Source: Acerihabitans sp047324305
GTDB lineage: Bacteria; Pseudomonadota; Gammaproteobacteria; Enterobacterales; Enterobacteriaceae
Length of the DNA: 64,000 nucleotides
Reading direction: 5' to 3'
Assembly (NCBI RefSeq): GCF_047324305.1
Contig: NZ_CP178740.1
Span: 4,526,001-4,590,000 of the forward strand
In this document: positions 26,558-35,416 of the stretch, piece after piece
Layout: every line of letters begins with the position of its first letter
How positions within the stretch are numbered: the first letter of the stretch is position 1
Notes under the pieces: model-generated
The model's database searches: none
What the model was told of the DNA's origin: nothing
The model's input: the letters and a program-made list of their open reading frames with translations, nothing else
Translations under genes and position numbers: made by a program

Positions 26558-26571
26558 AGTTACAACATACA
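26558..26571 (-). promoter_or_regulatory. Candidate RstA box upstream of asr
   Basis: On the minus strand TGTATGTTGTAACT agrees with the RstA consensus TACATNTNGTTACA at 8 of 12 fixed positions, and the overlapping plus-strand sequence also ends in a perfect GTTACA. It lies about 165 bp before the asr start. The match is weak on its own and rests on the known RstA control of asr. Confidence 0.3.
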
Positions 26572-26634
26572 ATTCCGTGTATCCATCCACCACCTCGGCC
26601 ACGGATATCTTCTGACATCCCGCAGCCACGCAGG

Positions 26635-27948
26635 TTACAGCGGGCTTTTCAGCGCCAGCGGGTCGCGCGCGCCCTGGTTTACCGGCCAGCGGTATAAAAA
26701 GCTGGCCCCGCCGAGCGGGCTCTCGTTCACCGCCACCTGGCCTTCATGCGCCAGGGCGATGGAGCGTACGATCGCCAGACCCAGCCCGCAGCCGCCGGTG
26801 CTGCGGTCGCGGCTGGGGTCGAGACGGACGAAAGGCTCGAACACGCGCAGGCGCTCATCCTGGGGAATGCCCGGCCCGTCGTCGTCAACCTGCAGGAAGC
26901 CGTAACCTCGCTCGATGCCGAGCCGGACCATAACGGCTTCCCGGCTGTAGCGCAGCGCATTATTCACCAGATTATCCAGCACCCGTTCCATTAGCCGCGC
27001 ATCGACCTGGCCGAAATCGCCGGAGGCGGTGATTTCCTGGCCGATAATACGTTCCGGATGCAATAACCTGATGTCCTTGAGTTTTTCCGTAAGCCAGGCG
27101 GGCAGGTTCATGGGAGCCAGGTTAAGCGTGACCTGGGGCCGGTCGAGCCGGGCGAAGGTTAACAGCTCATCGATCAAGCCTTCCAGCTGGCTGACATCAT
27201 GATTCAGCCGTTCCTGCTCCGCGGTGGACAGCCCTTCGCTCATGGCCAATCGATAGCGTAGCCGCACCAGCGGAGTGCGCAACTCGTGGGCGATATTATC
27301 GATAAGCTGTTTTTTACTGGCGATCAGGGTATTAACATTATCCGCCATCTGGTTGAAGGCTACGCCGAGACGCAGCAGGCTTGATGCGCTGTCGAAATGG
27401 ATGCGTTCTTCCAGGAACCCTGCGCCCAGGCGCTGCGCCGCCGTTTCTAACCGCAGCATGTCCTGCCAGTGCGGCCGCATCCAGATAAATACCGGAAACG
27501 CCAGGGAGAGTCCGATAAAGACCAGCAGCGCCAAATCCAGTAACCGCATTTCATGAATAAAAAACAGATAGGGTATGGGGCCGACCGCCAGCACATAATT
27601 ACTGCGCGGTATGCGCTGGATAAAAGTGTATTCATCGTCCAGGGCGACGATTTCGCCACGTCTAAGGCGCAGATCATCATGGGGATTCAACTGGTACTTT
27701 TTCAGCGGTTCAATATGCAATTGAAACGACAGGTTAAGATCCAGCTTATTGATGGTTTTATTCCAATCGCGCGGCGGCGTGGCGCGCAGCTCGTTGCGCA
27801 GCAGATAAATCGAGCTTTTCATCAGGTCGTCCATTGATTTCCTGCCGGCGCGTTCGGCCGTCACCTTATACACCAGCCCGACCAGTAAGGTCATGACCAG
27901 AAAACAGACGAACAGCAGCAGATAAAATTGAATGAACAGTTTCCTCAT
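26635..27948 (-). CDS. rstB: Sensor histidine kinase RstB
   Basis: 437 residues from ATG 27948, which overlaps the rstA stop as ATGA and matches the E. coli start (MKKLFIQFYLLLF). Two membrane segments (about 7-27 and 135-156) flank a periplasmic domain of some 105 residues. HAMP and HisKA domains follow, with the phosphoacceptor His221 in IAHELRTPL. The HATPase domain has the N box NNALRYS, then DDGPGIP and GCGLGLAIV. In E. coli RstB senses acid/low-Mg conditions downstream of PhoQP and phosphorylates RstA. Confidence 0.95.
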   Translation of the reverse strand: MRKLFIQFYLLLFVCFLVMTLLVGLVYKVTAERAGRKSMDDLMKSSIYLLRNELRATPPRDWNKTINKLDLNLSFQLHIEPLKKYQLNPHDDLRLRRGEIVALDDEYTFIQRIPRSNYVLAVGPIPYLFFIHEMRLLDLALLVFIGLSLAFPVFIWMRPHWQDMLRLETAAQRLGAGFLEERIHFDSASSLLRLGVAFNQMADNVNTLIASKKQLIDNIAHELRTPLVRLRYRLAMSEGLSTAEQERLNHDVSQLEGLIDELLTFARLDRPQVTLNLAPMNLPAWLTEKLKDIRLLHPERIIGQEITASGDFGQVDARLMERVLDNLVNNALRYSREAVMVRLGIERGYGFLQVDDDGPGIPQDERLRVFEPFVRLDPSRDRSTGGCGLGLAIVRSIALAHEGQVAVNESPLGGASFLYRWPVNQGARDPLALKSPL

Positions 27949-28670
27949 GACCCGGCGTTCTCCCACGCATTCGGTGCGAACAGGTAGCCTTTATTACGCA
28001 CGGTTTTAATCCGGAACGGCTCCAGCGCGTTGTCATGAAGTTTTTTCCGCAATCGGGAAATAGCCACGTCGATGCTGCGGTCCAAACCGTCATAGCTGAC
28101 GCCGCGCAGGTTTTTGAGCAAAGCCTCGCGGTCCATAATATGGCCGGCGTGGGTGGCCAACTCCCATAGCAACTCGAAATCCGAGGTCGAGAGCAGGATG
28201 GTTTCGGTCCCTAAAATCACCTCGCGATTAATCAGATCGATGCTCAACTGGCCGAAGTGCAGCACGCTGCCGGTCGTGGCCGGCGTCTGCGCGGCGGGGC
28301 GCGGGATAAGCGTATTCTGCCGCAGGTGCAGGCGCAGGCGCGCCAGCAGTACCGCCGGCGGCGTCGTTTTAAGGATATAGTCGTTGGCGCCCATCTCCAG
28401 CGCCAGAATATGATTCATATCGCTGTCCAGGGAGGTCAGCAGCACGATCGGACCTTCGTATACCGGGCGTAGATCGCGGCAGATGGTCATGCCGTCCTTG
28501 CCCGGCAACAGGATATCCAGTAGCACCAGGTCGGGGTTAAGCCGGGTTATCACCTCCTGCGCCCGGTCGCCGCGGGGTTCTATGGTTACCTCGAAGTCAT
28601 GTTTGCCTAGCCACGCGGCAATCAGGTTGCCGACCTCGGTATCATCTTCAACAAAAACGATCGTGTTCAT
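27945..28670 (-). CDS. rstA: Response regulator RstA
   Basis: 241 residues of the OmpR family. The receiver domain has phosphoacceptor Asp52 (LLDILLPGKDG), the acidic pocket VEDD and Lys in LKTT. A winged helix follows, ending in the RIKTVRNKGYLF wing. It controls asr and stress and biofilm genes in enterics. It is transcribed with rstB in a four-base overlap. I looked upstream for a PhoP box, since rstA is a PhoP target in E. coli, and did not see a clear one. Confidence 0.95.
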   Translation of the reverse strand: MNTIVFVEDDTEVGNLIAAWLGKHDFEVTIEPRGDRAQEVITRLNPDLVLLDILLPGKDGMTICRDLRPVYEGPIVLLTSLDSDMNHILALEMGANDYILKTTPPAVLLARLRLHLRQNTLIPRPAAQTPATTGSVLHFGQLSIDLINREVILGTETILLSTSDFELLWELATHAGHIMDREALLKNLRGVSYDGLDRSIDVAISRLRKKLHDNALEPFRIKTVRNKGYLFAPNAWENAGS

Positions 28671-28892
28671 AACGCCAGTAATCTGCTTAAAATAGGTGAA
28701 GGTTATCGGTAGCCGCCATGAGCATACCGCCTGTATTGATGTTGCGCCATCGGATAAGCGTTAATGGTTTTTACCGGTGCGATTTACCGGCGGCCGAACC
28801 GCGGCGGCGATAAGGGAGGACCGGCGGCACAAAATTTTACCATTAAGTGATGGGCGCATCTGGCGCTGATTCGCCTATTATTGATCGCGATA

Positions 28893-28901
28893 TGCTATAA
28901 T
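28893..28901 (+). promoter_or_regulatory. Extended -10 promoter element
   Basis: TGCTATAAT is a perfect extended -10 motif, about 62 bp before the ATG at 28963 and pointing toward it. No good -35 is present at the usual distance, which is common for extended -10 promoters. The remainder of the 292-bp gap from rstA shows no gene. Confidence 0.5.
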
Positions 28902-28962
28902 AATCGCCACTTTTTCGAACACGGGCATTCAACTTCGGTTGGTCACGAGAGGAACGGGCTAG

Positions 28963-29388
28963 ATGGCTAATCATCTGCGTGCGACGGCCGGTCAAGGCGA
29001 AAAACTCTGCTTTGATTATACGAATTATCTTTCGGCTAGTTGCAAAAAACGCTGGAGTTTCATCGACGCGATTTATGGCGTAATGCCCATCTTCGGCATT
29101 GTCACTAAAACCCCGCAGAAACATGTCCAAACCCGGCAGGAGCAGTTGAAGGCCCTGGCGCTGCAAGTCCTGTCCACCCAGGTCAATGATGAAACTAATG
29201 TCATCAGGCTGATTGCCCTGGCGCAGCAGCAGGGTATCGGACGCTTTGATATCAAGCTGCCGTATTCCTTGGATCGCGCGCAGCTCGGCGCAATCCAGCA
29301 GGAATTTGGCGAGCAGCTGTTGCTTAACCAGCATGACGAGCGATTGTCCGTGGTGCTGCCGCTGGTAAGCGAAAATCCCGCCGCCTGA
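28963..29388 (+). CDS. Conserved-looking hypothetical protein
   Basis: 141 residues with a good GAGAGGAA RBS. No signal peptide or membrane segment. The N-terminal half carries CFDYTNYLSASCKKRWSFID and the C-terminal half has well-ordered alternating helices and strands (QQGIGRFDIKLPYSLDRAQL, QEFGEQLLLNQHDERLSVVLPL). It looks like a small globular cytosolic protein. I do not recognise the family. It is convergent with ydgH, in the place where E. coli has ydgI, folM and ydgC. Confidence 0.7.
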   Translation: MANHLRATAGQGEKLCFDYTNYLSASCKKRWSFIDAIYGVMPIFGIVTKTPQKHVQTRQEQLKALALQVLSTQVNDETNVIRLIALAQQQGIGRFDIKLPYSLDRAQLGAIQQEFGEQLLLNQHDERLSVVLPLVSENPAA

Positions 29389-29403
29389 CGGCAGCCAATA
29401 AAA

Positions 29404-29425
29404 ATGGGCAAGTTTCCTTGCCCAT
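29404..29425. terminator. Terminator hairpin between 29388 and ydgH
   Basis: ATGGGCAAG (29404-29412), loop TTTC, CTTGCCCAT (29417-29425), a perfect 9-bp stem in the gap between two convergent genes. A run of A precedes it, so it is better suited to the minus-strand ydgH transcript. Confidence 0.6.
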
Positions 29426-29492
29426 CGCGCTGCGCGTCATTCTCATTGTCCTGCATTCCGGCCTGCCAACGACACGCCGGACGGCGGATTCG

Positions 29493-30446
29493 CTATTTAA
29501 ACAGATCGGCGCTGACGGTCAGGTTGCCGCCGCTCTGGTTTTGTTCCCATTGCCGGGTAATATGATAATATTTGGCGCCTTTTTTCGCGCCGAGCCGGGC
29601 GACTTCATGCGCCACGTCGGTTGAACTGTTGTAATGCCCGGTGAAGGTCACGGAATCGAAAGGCACCATTTGCGCCGCGGTGATTTTATTGACTTCCTGC
29701 ACTTTGGTGCCGTCGGGTAGCGTTACAGTGTAACGACCGCCGGTGGTGGATTGCGTTTCATAGAACCGGCCGACGGTACGACTCGGTGACTCGGACGAAG
29801 CCACCCCGGGAATTTCGACCTTGGCGGCGGCGGCGCCGCCGGCGGCCAGCGCGGCTTTACCCGCCTGCGAATCGGCGGGGATGGCGTCCGGGCTTTGTAC
29901 TACGCGCTTGGCGGCGTCGGCTTTGTACACGTAGGCGGTAACAAACTGATTGCCGCCTTCGTTGGCGTCAATTTGGCGCACGATAAAGAATGAGGCCGCG
30001 CCCTTGGCCTGGGCGGCTTTGGAAATGGCGTCGTTGATATCAGGCTGGCTATGGAAAAAGCCTTTTACGCTGACGGTGTCATACGGTTCCAGCAGGTTGG
30101 CTTCCTGGCGCGGCAGTTCTTTTACGCCGTTAAAATAGCGGTATTGGGTTTCCTGCGAGGCGGCGGGGGCGTCCTTATGATACAGGTCCGCGGTGACGCG
30201 CCAGTTGCCGCTGTTGTTGGCGTCGTTAATGCCCTGGATATAATAGGCGTAGGCGCCTTTGGCATCGGCGCGGCGCGAAATCTCATCGTTGGCGTCGCCA
30301 ATGGCGTTAAACCGCCCGGTAATCGTAATCCGGTCAAACGGCTGCAGACTGGCGGCTTTTTCCGGCGTCAGCTCTTGGGCTGCCTGCGCGGATAACGCCG
30401 TCAAAGTGAGTAACGCAGAGACCAAAAATGTGTTCTTCAGCTTCAT
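29493..30446 (-). CDS. ydgH: YdgH, periplasmic DUF1471 (BhsA/McbA-like) protein
   Basis: 317 residues from ATG 30446, with AAGGA upstream and the E. coli start MKLKNT. A signal peptide (ending SAQA before AQELTP) leads three repeated DUF1471 domains, each beginning with a PFDRI/PYDTV/PFDSV segment followed by ITGRF, VKGFF or FTGHY and a G-A-Y/S/K-Y-Y/F-I/H strand. E. coli has 314 residues. The function is not established; DUF1471 proteins are linked to stress and surface properties. Divergent from pntA. Confidence 0.92.
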   Translation of the reverse strand: MKLKNTFLVSALLTLTALSAQAAQELTPEKAASLQPFDRITITGRFNAIGDANDEISRRADAKGAYAYYIQGINDANNSGNWRVTADLYHKDAPAASQETQYRYFNGVKELPRQEANLLEPYDTVSVKGFFHSQPDINDAISKAAQAKGAASFFIVRQIDANEGGNQFVTAYVYKADAAKRVVQSPDAIPADSQAGKAALAAGGAAAAKVEIPGVASSESPSRTVGRFYETQSTTGGRYTVTLPDGTKVQEVNKITAAQMVPFDSVTFTGHYNSSTDVAHEVARLGAKKGAKYYHITRQWEQNQSGGNLTVSADLFK

Positions 30447-30776
30447 AAAAAATCCTTTCGACAAACGCTTTCAGGCTAAACATGCTGAACTGTTGATGTA
30501 TAACAGATTAGCTGGCGATTATGGCATGTAATAATGGTGAGTGTCTCAGCAATTTATGTCACTGTGAATAACAATTGCTTGAGCAGGGGCAAACAGTACG
30601 CCAATTTTAGGGGAAAATGCTGTTTGTCCGCACAAAATATAGACCGCTGAAACTATTTTCAGTAGGTTATTGTGTGGCTCTTGTAGGGTGATCCCAGGGT
30701 CTACCGTATGACACATTTGACTTTTGGGTCAGGATGACGGTTATCTTCAAAAAAAACGGTTAAAAAAGGGAAAGCT

Positions 30777-32303
30777 ATGCGTATTGGTGTACCAAAAGAA
30801 CGCCTGGCCAATGAGGCCCGCGTTGCCGCAACGCCCAAAACGGTAGAGCAGTTGCTCAAACTCGGCTTTACCGTGGCGATTGAAAGCGGCGCAGGCAAAC
30901 TGGCCAGTTTTGAAGACGCGGCCTTTCTGGCGGCCGGCGCCTCTGTTACAGATACCGCCGATGTCTGGCAATCCGATATCATCCTCAAGGTCAATGCGCC
31001 GCTGGATGATGAAATCCCGCTCATCAAACCGGGCAGCACACTGGTCAGTTTTATCTGGCCGGCGCAGAATCCTGCGCTGCTGGAAAAACTCAGCGCCAGC
31101 AAGATCACCGCGATGGCGATGGATTCGGTGCCGCGCATTTCCCGCGCGCAGTCCCTGGACGCCCTGAGCTCCATGGCCAATATCGCCGGTTACCGCGCCA
31201 TAGTGGAAGCCGCCCATGAATTCGGCCGTTTTTTCACCGGCCAGATTACGGCGGCGGGTAAAGTACCGCCGGCCAAAGTGATGATTATCGGCGCGGGCGT
31301 CGCCGGGCTTGCCGCCATCGGCGCGGCGGGCAGCATGGGCGCCATAGTGCGCGCCTTCGATACCCGTCCCGAAGTCAAGGAGCAGGTCCAGAGCATGGGC
31401 GCGGAATTCCTTGAGCTGGATTTTGAAGAAGAAGCGGGCAGCGGCGACGGTTATGCCAAAGTGATGTCTGAGGCGTTTATCAAGGCCGAAATGGCGTTGT
31501 TCGCCGCCCAGGCGCAGGATGTGGATATCATTGTCACCACCGCGCTGATCCCCGGCCGGCCGGCGCCGAAGCTTATCACCAAAGAGATGGTCGCCTCGAT
31601 GAAACCGGGCAGCGTGATTGTCGACCTGGCCGCGCAAACCGGCGGCAACTGCGAGCTGACCGTGGCCGATACCATCACCGTTACCGATAACGGCGTGCGG
31701 ATTATCGGTTATACCGATCTGCCGAGCCGTTTGCCGACCCAGTCCTCCCAGCTCTACGGCACCAACCTGGTCAACCTGCTGAAACTGCTGTGCAAAGAAA
31801 AAAACGGCGAGATCCTGGTGGACTTCGACGATACGGTCATTCGCGGCGTCACGGTAGTCAAAGACGGCGAACTGACCTGGCCGGCTCCACCGATCCAGGT
31901 TTCCGCCCAGCCGCAGAAGCCGACCGCCGCTCCGCTGCCGAAACCGGTTGCCAAACCCAGTTCGCCGGCCCTGAAATATGGCCTGATTGCGCTGGCGATT
32001 ATTTTATTCGGCTGGCTGGCCAACGTGGCGCCGCGTGATTTCCTGTCGCATTTCACCGTGTTTGCCCTGGCCTGTATCGTGGGTTATTACGTTGTTTGGA
32101 ACGTGAGTCACGCGTTGCACACGCCGCTGATGTCGGTAACCAACGCTATTTCCGGGATAATTGTTGTTGGTGCGCTGCTGCAAATCGGCCATGGCGGATG
32201 GGTGTCTTTCCTTTCCTTTATCGCCGTGCTGATTGCCAGTATCAATATTTTCGGTGGCTTCACCGTGACTCAGCGCATGCTGAAAATGTTCCGTAAAAAT
32301 TAA
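30777..32303 (+). CDS. pntA: NAD(P) transhydrogenase subunit alpha
   Basis: 508 residues (E. coli 510). The N-terminal domain I binds NAD(H), with MRIGVPKER at the start and the Rossmann segment GAGVAGLAAIGAAGSMGA near residue 172. C-terminal membrane helices (from about 400) form part of the proton channel. With PntB it couples inward proton flow to NADP+ reduction by NADH. The start follows an AGGGAAAG RBS. pntB follows 11 bp later with its own RBS (AAGGGG). Confidence 0.96.
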   Translation: MRIGVPKERLANEARVAATPKTVEQLLKLGFTVAIESGAGKLASFEDAAFLAAGASVTDTADVWQSDIILKVNAPLDDEIPLIKPGSTLVSFIWPAQNPALLEKLSASKITAMAMDSVPRISRAQSLDALSSMANIAGYRAIVEAAHEFGRFFTGQITAAGKVPPAKVMIIGAGVAGLAAIGAAGSMGAIVRAFDTRPEVKEQVQSMGAEFLELDFEEEAGSGDGYAKVMSEAFIKAEMALFAAQAQDVDIIVTTALIPGRPAPKLITKEMVASMKPGSVIVDLAAQTGGNCELTVADTITVTDNGVRIIGYTDLPSRLPTQSSQLYGTNLVNLLKLLCKEKNGEILVDFDDTVIRGVTVVKDGELTWPAPPIQVSAQPQKPTAAPLPKPVAKPSSPALKYGLIALAIILFGWLANVAPRDFLSHFTVFALACIVGYYVVWNVSHALHTPLMSVTNAISGIIVVGALLQIGHGGWVSFLSFIAVLIASINIFGGFTVTQRMLKMFRKN

Positions 32304-32314
32304 GGGGTAAACCC

Positions 32315-33703
32315 ATGTCTGAAGGATTAGTGACGGCGGCGTATATAGTTGCCGCTATTTTATTTATTTTCAGCCTGGCGGGGTTGTCCAAACACGAAAG
32401 CTCACGGCAGGGCAATCTGTTTGGTGTCAGCGGGATGGCGATTGCGCTTATCGCCACCATTTTTGGCCCCCATGCCGGCAATGTCGGCTGGATCATCGTC
32501 GCCATGGTGATAGGCGGCAGCATCGGGGTTTACCTGGCGCGTAAGGTCGAAATGACCGAAATGCCCGAACTGGTGGCCATCCTCCACAGCTTTGTCGGCC
32601 TGGCCGCCGTCCTGGTGGGCTTTAACAGCTATCTCGATCATGGCGATATCATCAATGCGGTGATGGAAAATATCCATCTGACCGAAGTGTTTTTAGGCAT
32701 CTTTATCGGTGCGGTCACCTTTACCGGTTCGATTGTGGCGTTTGGCAAACTGCGCGGTAAAATTTCCTCGCGCCCGCTGATGTTGCCGTACCGCCATCAT
32801 ATGAACCTGGCGGCATTGGTCGTGTCGTTCCTGCTGCTGGTGCTGTTTGTCAGGACCGAAAGCGTCGCCCTGCAATCCATCGCGCTGCTGCTGATGACCA
32901 TTATCGCGCTGGTGTTCGGCTGGCACCTGGTGGCTTCCATCGGCGGGGCCGATATGCCGGTGGTCGTGTCGATGCTGAACTCCTATTCGGGGTGGGCGGC
33001 GGCGGCGGCGGGTTTTATGCTCAGCAACGACTTGCTGATCGTGACCGGCGCCCTGGTAGGGTCATCGGGGGCGATCCTGTCCTATATCATGTGTAAAGCC
33101 ATGAACCGCTCGTTCCTGAGCGTGATTGCCGGCGGGTTCGGCACCGACGGCTCCGGCGGCGGCGAAGAAACCGAGATGGGCGAATATCGCGAAACCACGG
33201 CGGAAGAAGTGGCCGAGCTGTTAAAAGGCTCGAGTACCGTCATTATCACCCCCGGCTACGGCATGGCGGTAGCGCAGGCCCAGTATCCGGTGCATGATAT
33301 CACCGCCAAGCTGATTGCCCGCGGCATCAAGGTCCGCTTCGGCATCCATCCGGTGGCGGGGCGTTTGCCCGGGCATATGAATGTGCTGCTGGCGGAAGCC
33401 AAGGTGCCTTACGATGTGGTGCTGGAAATGGATGAGATCAACGAGGATTTCAGCAGCACCGACACCGTGCTGGTGATCGGCGCCAACGATACCGTTAACC
33501 CGGCGGCGCAGGAAGATCCGCGCAGTCCGATTGCGGGGATGCCGGTACTGGAAGTGTGGAAAGCGCAGAATGTGATCGTGTTTAAGCGCTCCATGAACAC
33601 CGGCTACGCCGGGGTGCAGAATCCGCTGTTCTTCAAGGAAAACACCCAGATGCTGTTTGGCGATGCCAAGGCCAGCGTCGAGGCGATCTTGCGCGCGTTA
33701 TGA
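32315..33703 (+). CDS. pntB: NAD(P) transhydrogenase subunit beta
   Basis: 462 residues, the same length as E. coli PntB. The N-terminal part has eight or more hydrophobic segments (domain II), with His91 in the LHSFVGLAAV segment, the residue known for proton translocation. The C-terminal domain III binds NADP(H), with the GYGMAVAQAQ nucleotide-binding loop and the GANDTVNPAA segment. Convergent with uspE; repeat element 2 starts about 15 bp after the stop. Confidence 0.96.
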   Translation: MSEGLVTAAYIVAAILFIFSLAGLSKHESSRQGNLFGVSGMAIALIATIFGPHAGNVGWIIVAMVIGGSIGVYLARKVEMTEMPELVAILHSFVGLAAVLVGFNSYLDHGDIINAVMENIHLTEVFLGIFIGAVTFTGSIVAFGKLRGKISSRPLMLPYRHHMNLAALVVSFLLLVLFVRTESVALQSIALLLMTIIALVFGWHLVASIGGADMPVVVSMLNSYSGWAAAAAGFMLSNDLLIVTGALVGSSGAILSYIMCKAMNRSFLSVIAGGFGTDGSGGGEETEMGEYRETTAEEVAELLKGSSTVIITPGYGMAVAQAQYPVHDITAKLIARGIKVRFGIHPVAGRLPGHMNVLLAEAKVPYDVVLEMDEINEDFSSTDTVLVIGANDTVNPAAQEDPRSPIAGMPVLEVWKAQNVIVFKRSMNTGYAGVQNPLFFKENTQMLFGDAKASVEAILRAL

Positions 33704-33717
33704 TGTGATGGGATAGT

Positions 33718-34292
33718 GCCGCGAAGGTTTCGCTTGCTCGGTGTTTTATGGTGCGCCAGTGAAGGTTTCGCTTGCCATCCGTTGGGTGACTATATGCTTA
33801 GCCGGGCGCAGGCAAGCGATAAGGAGGGCCATACGCCTGGCCCTCCTTAACCTCCGTGCGTCCGGCAGATCGCGCGCCGCTGCGCGGTCCCTGGCTTCAC
33901 TGCATCACAGCTTTGGACCGTACGGGATGCGCTCCAGGCGCAGCCCGTCCTTTCGCCGCTCCCGGCGGCTCATCCAGCCGTGATTTGCAAAGCCAGCGCA
34001 CTCTATGCCGGATCAACGTCAACACCATAGTCTGCATGACATGGTGTTTTTTATTTATGGAAGCAGGCATGTTTCGGGGAAACTATCGACTGTCGGTATC
34101 TTGATGCAACGTCCCGTCCACCAAGGCAACAGCAACGCAATTTCTGCATAAATGCAATGCGTAAAGCGACATTTAACCCGGCATAAAGCGCGCTGACGGC
34201 GCCAATGACCCCGGCAAGAGCCGCCGGGAGCGGATCGAGGCCCGGTTGCGCCTGGAGCGCATAACCGGGCCGGTGCATAACGGGAGCATTGG
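33718..34292. repeat. Composite inverted-repeat element 2 (arm C and partial arm D)
   Basis: This gene-free stretch lies between convergent pntB and uspE. Its left end has two copies of the junction sequence (GAAGGTTTCGCTTGC, near 33724 and 33763). Arm C (about 33763-34030, plus strand) then follows arm A, sharing the hairpin, CGCTCC(A/C)GGCGCA, CGCTCCCGGCGGCTCATCCAGCCGTGAT in pieces, and CGTCAACACCAT. A 150-bp spacer follows, then partial arm D (about 34178-34292, minus strand), which matches the distal half of arm B. Arm D is cut off at the 3' end of uspE, so the element is shorter than element 1 and lacks the right array. Confidence 0.8.
33821..33848 (+). other. Covarying hairpin of arm C
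   Basis: AAGGAGGGCCA (33821-33831), six-base loop, TGGCCCTCCTT (33838-33848): a perfect 11-bp stem. The equivalent stem in arm B is AAGGAGGCCGT with ACGGCCTCCTT. Pairs 8, 10 and 11 differ on both strands in a compensatory way, so the pairing is kept while the sequence changes. Confidence 0.8.
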
Positions 34293-34321
34293 CGGCATAA
34301 GCCAATAACCCACGCCGATCT

Positions 34322-35275
34322 TTATTCGTACTTATCGCCGCCTTCCAGCGTCACCGGCGAGACATAGTCGTCCGGCTTGATAGCCAGCAAATCGCATTTC
34401 AGATGATCGATCACCAATTCGGTGGTATTGCCGATGAACGCGGCGGAAAACCCGGTGCGGCCGATGCTGCCCAGCACCACCACACCGGCATCCAGATGCT
34501 CGGCCAGATCGGGAATGACTTCCTCCGGCAGGCCTTTTTCCACATGGGTGAATTTTTCATCCAGCTGGAATTTCTGGCGCAGGCTTTTCATCGCGATCAA
34601 ATGCTGACCGCGAATGGCGTCGTTATAGACGCTGGGATCAAAATCCGGCAGTTCAATGGCGATATTAATGGGCGTGACCGGGTAGGCGCCCACCAAATGA
34701 ACCTCGGTCTGGTTCACCTGTTTCGCCAGGGCCAGGGTTTCGGTGACCAGCTTGATGTTCAGGGGATCGTGATACGGCTCCTCGCCGGAGAGATTGACCG
34801 CCACCAGCGCCTTGCCGCCTTCCGGCCACGGCTGATCCTTCACCATCCAGACCGGGCAGGGGCATTTGCGCAGCAAATGCCAGTCTGTCGGGGTAAATAT
34901 CACTGATTCAAACCTGTCGTGCTGATGGGCCATTTTCAGCACCAGGTCGTGTTTATGGGCGATGACTTCCTGGATAATGGCTTCGAACGGACGGTTATGC
35001 CACACCACCTTGATTTCGATGGGCACGCCGCTGCTCAAGTAGTGCTGGCACTGCTCCTCTATCCAGGCGGTACGCTGGCTGATGACGCCCTGGCGCATCG
35101 CGGTGCGTTCGTCGGGGGAGAGCAGCGTGGTCATTTCGTAGGAAAAATCATAGATGGGCAGGAAGGCTTTGATGGAACCGCCCAATTGATGCACCAGATA
35201 CACGGCCCGGCGCAGGGCGGGCTGATCATCCTGGTTAGGATCGATTGCGACTAATAAATTGCGATACTTGGCCAT
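34322..35275 (-). CDS. uspE: Universal stress protein E
   Basis: 317 residues (E. coli 316), two fused Usp domains. The first begins KYRNLLVAIDPNQ, the second near residue 155 with GGKALVAVNLSG. The C-terminal GSIGRTGFSAAFIGNTTE is the Usp ATP-loop-like motif. UspE is linked to resistance to DNA damage, motility and adhesion. It lies 141 bp downstream of fnr on the same strand, as in E. coli and Yersinia. Confidence 0.95.
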   Translation of the reverse strand: MAKYRNLLVAIDPNQDDQPALRRAVYLVHQLGGSIKAFLPIYDFSYEMTTLLSPDERTAMRQGVISQRTAWIEEQCQHYLSSGVPIEIKVVWHNRPFEAIIQEVIAHKHDLVLKMAHQHDRFESVIFTPTDWHLLRKCPCPVWMVKDQPWPEGGKALVAVNLSGEEPYHDPLNIKLVTETLALAKQVNQTEVHLVGAYPVTPINIAIELPDFDPSVYNDAIRGQHLIAMKSLRQKFQLDEKFTHVEKGLPEEVIPDLAEHLDAGVVVLGSIGRTGFSAAFIGNTTELVIDHLKCDLLAIKPDDYVSPVTLEGGDKYE

Positions 35276-35416
35276 TAAGAGACTCCTTCATTTCTGTAAT
35301 GCCACAGAATGTTAAAATAAGAGTAACTCATTGGAACAATCACGGACAGAAGAGAAGTGAAGCCGGATCAATAAAATAGAAAATTATGTCCCCGGCCGGA
35401 GGCTAAATGCTTGTTA

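Noticed and set aside
33718..34292. Insertion sequence or transposase remnant
   Set aside because: No transposase motif or clear terminal inverted repeats with target duplication were seen; the element is better described as a non-coding inverted repeat.
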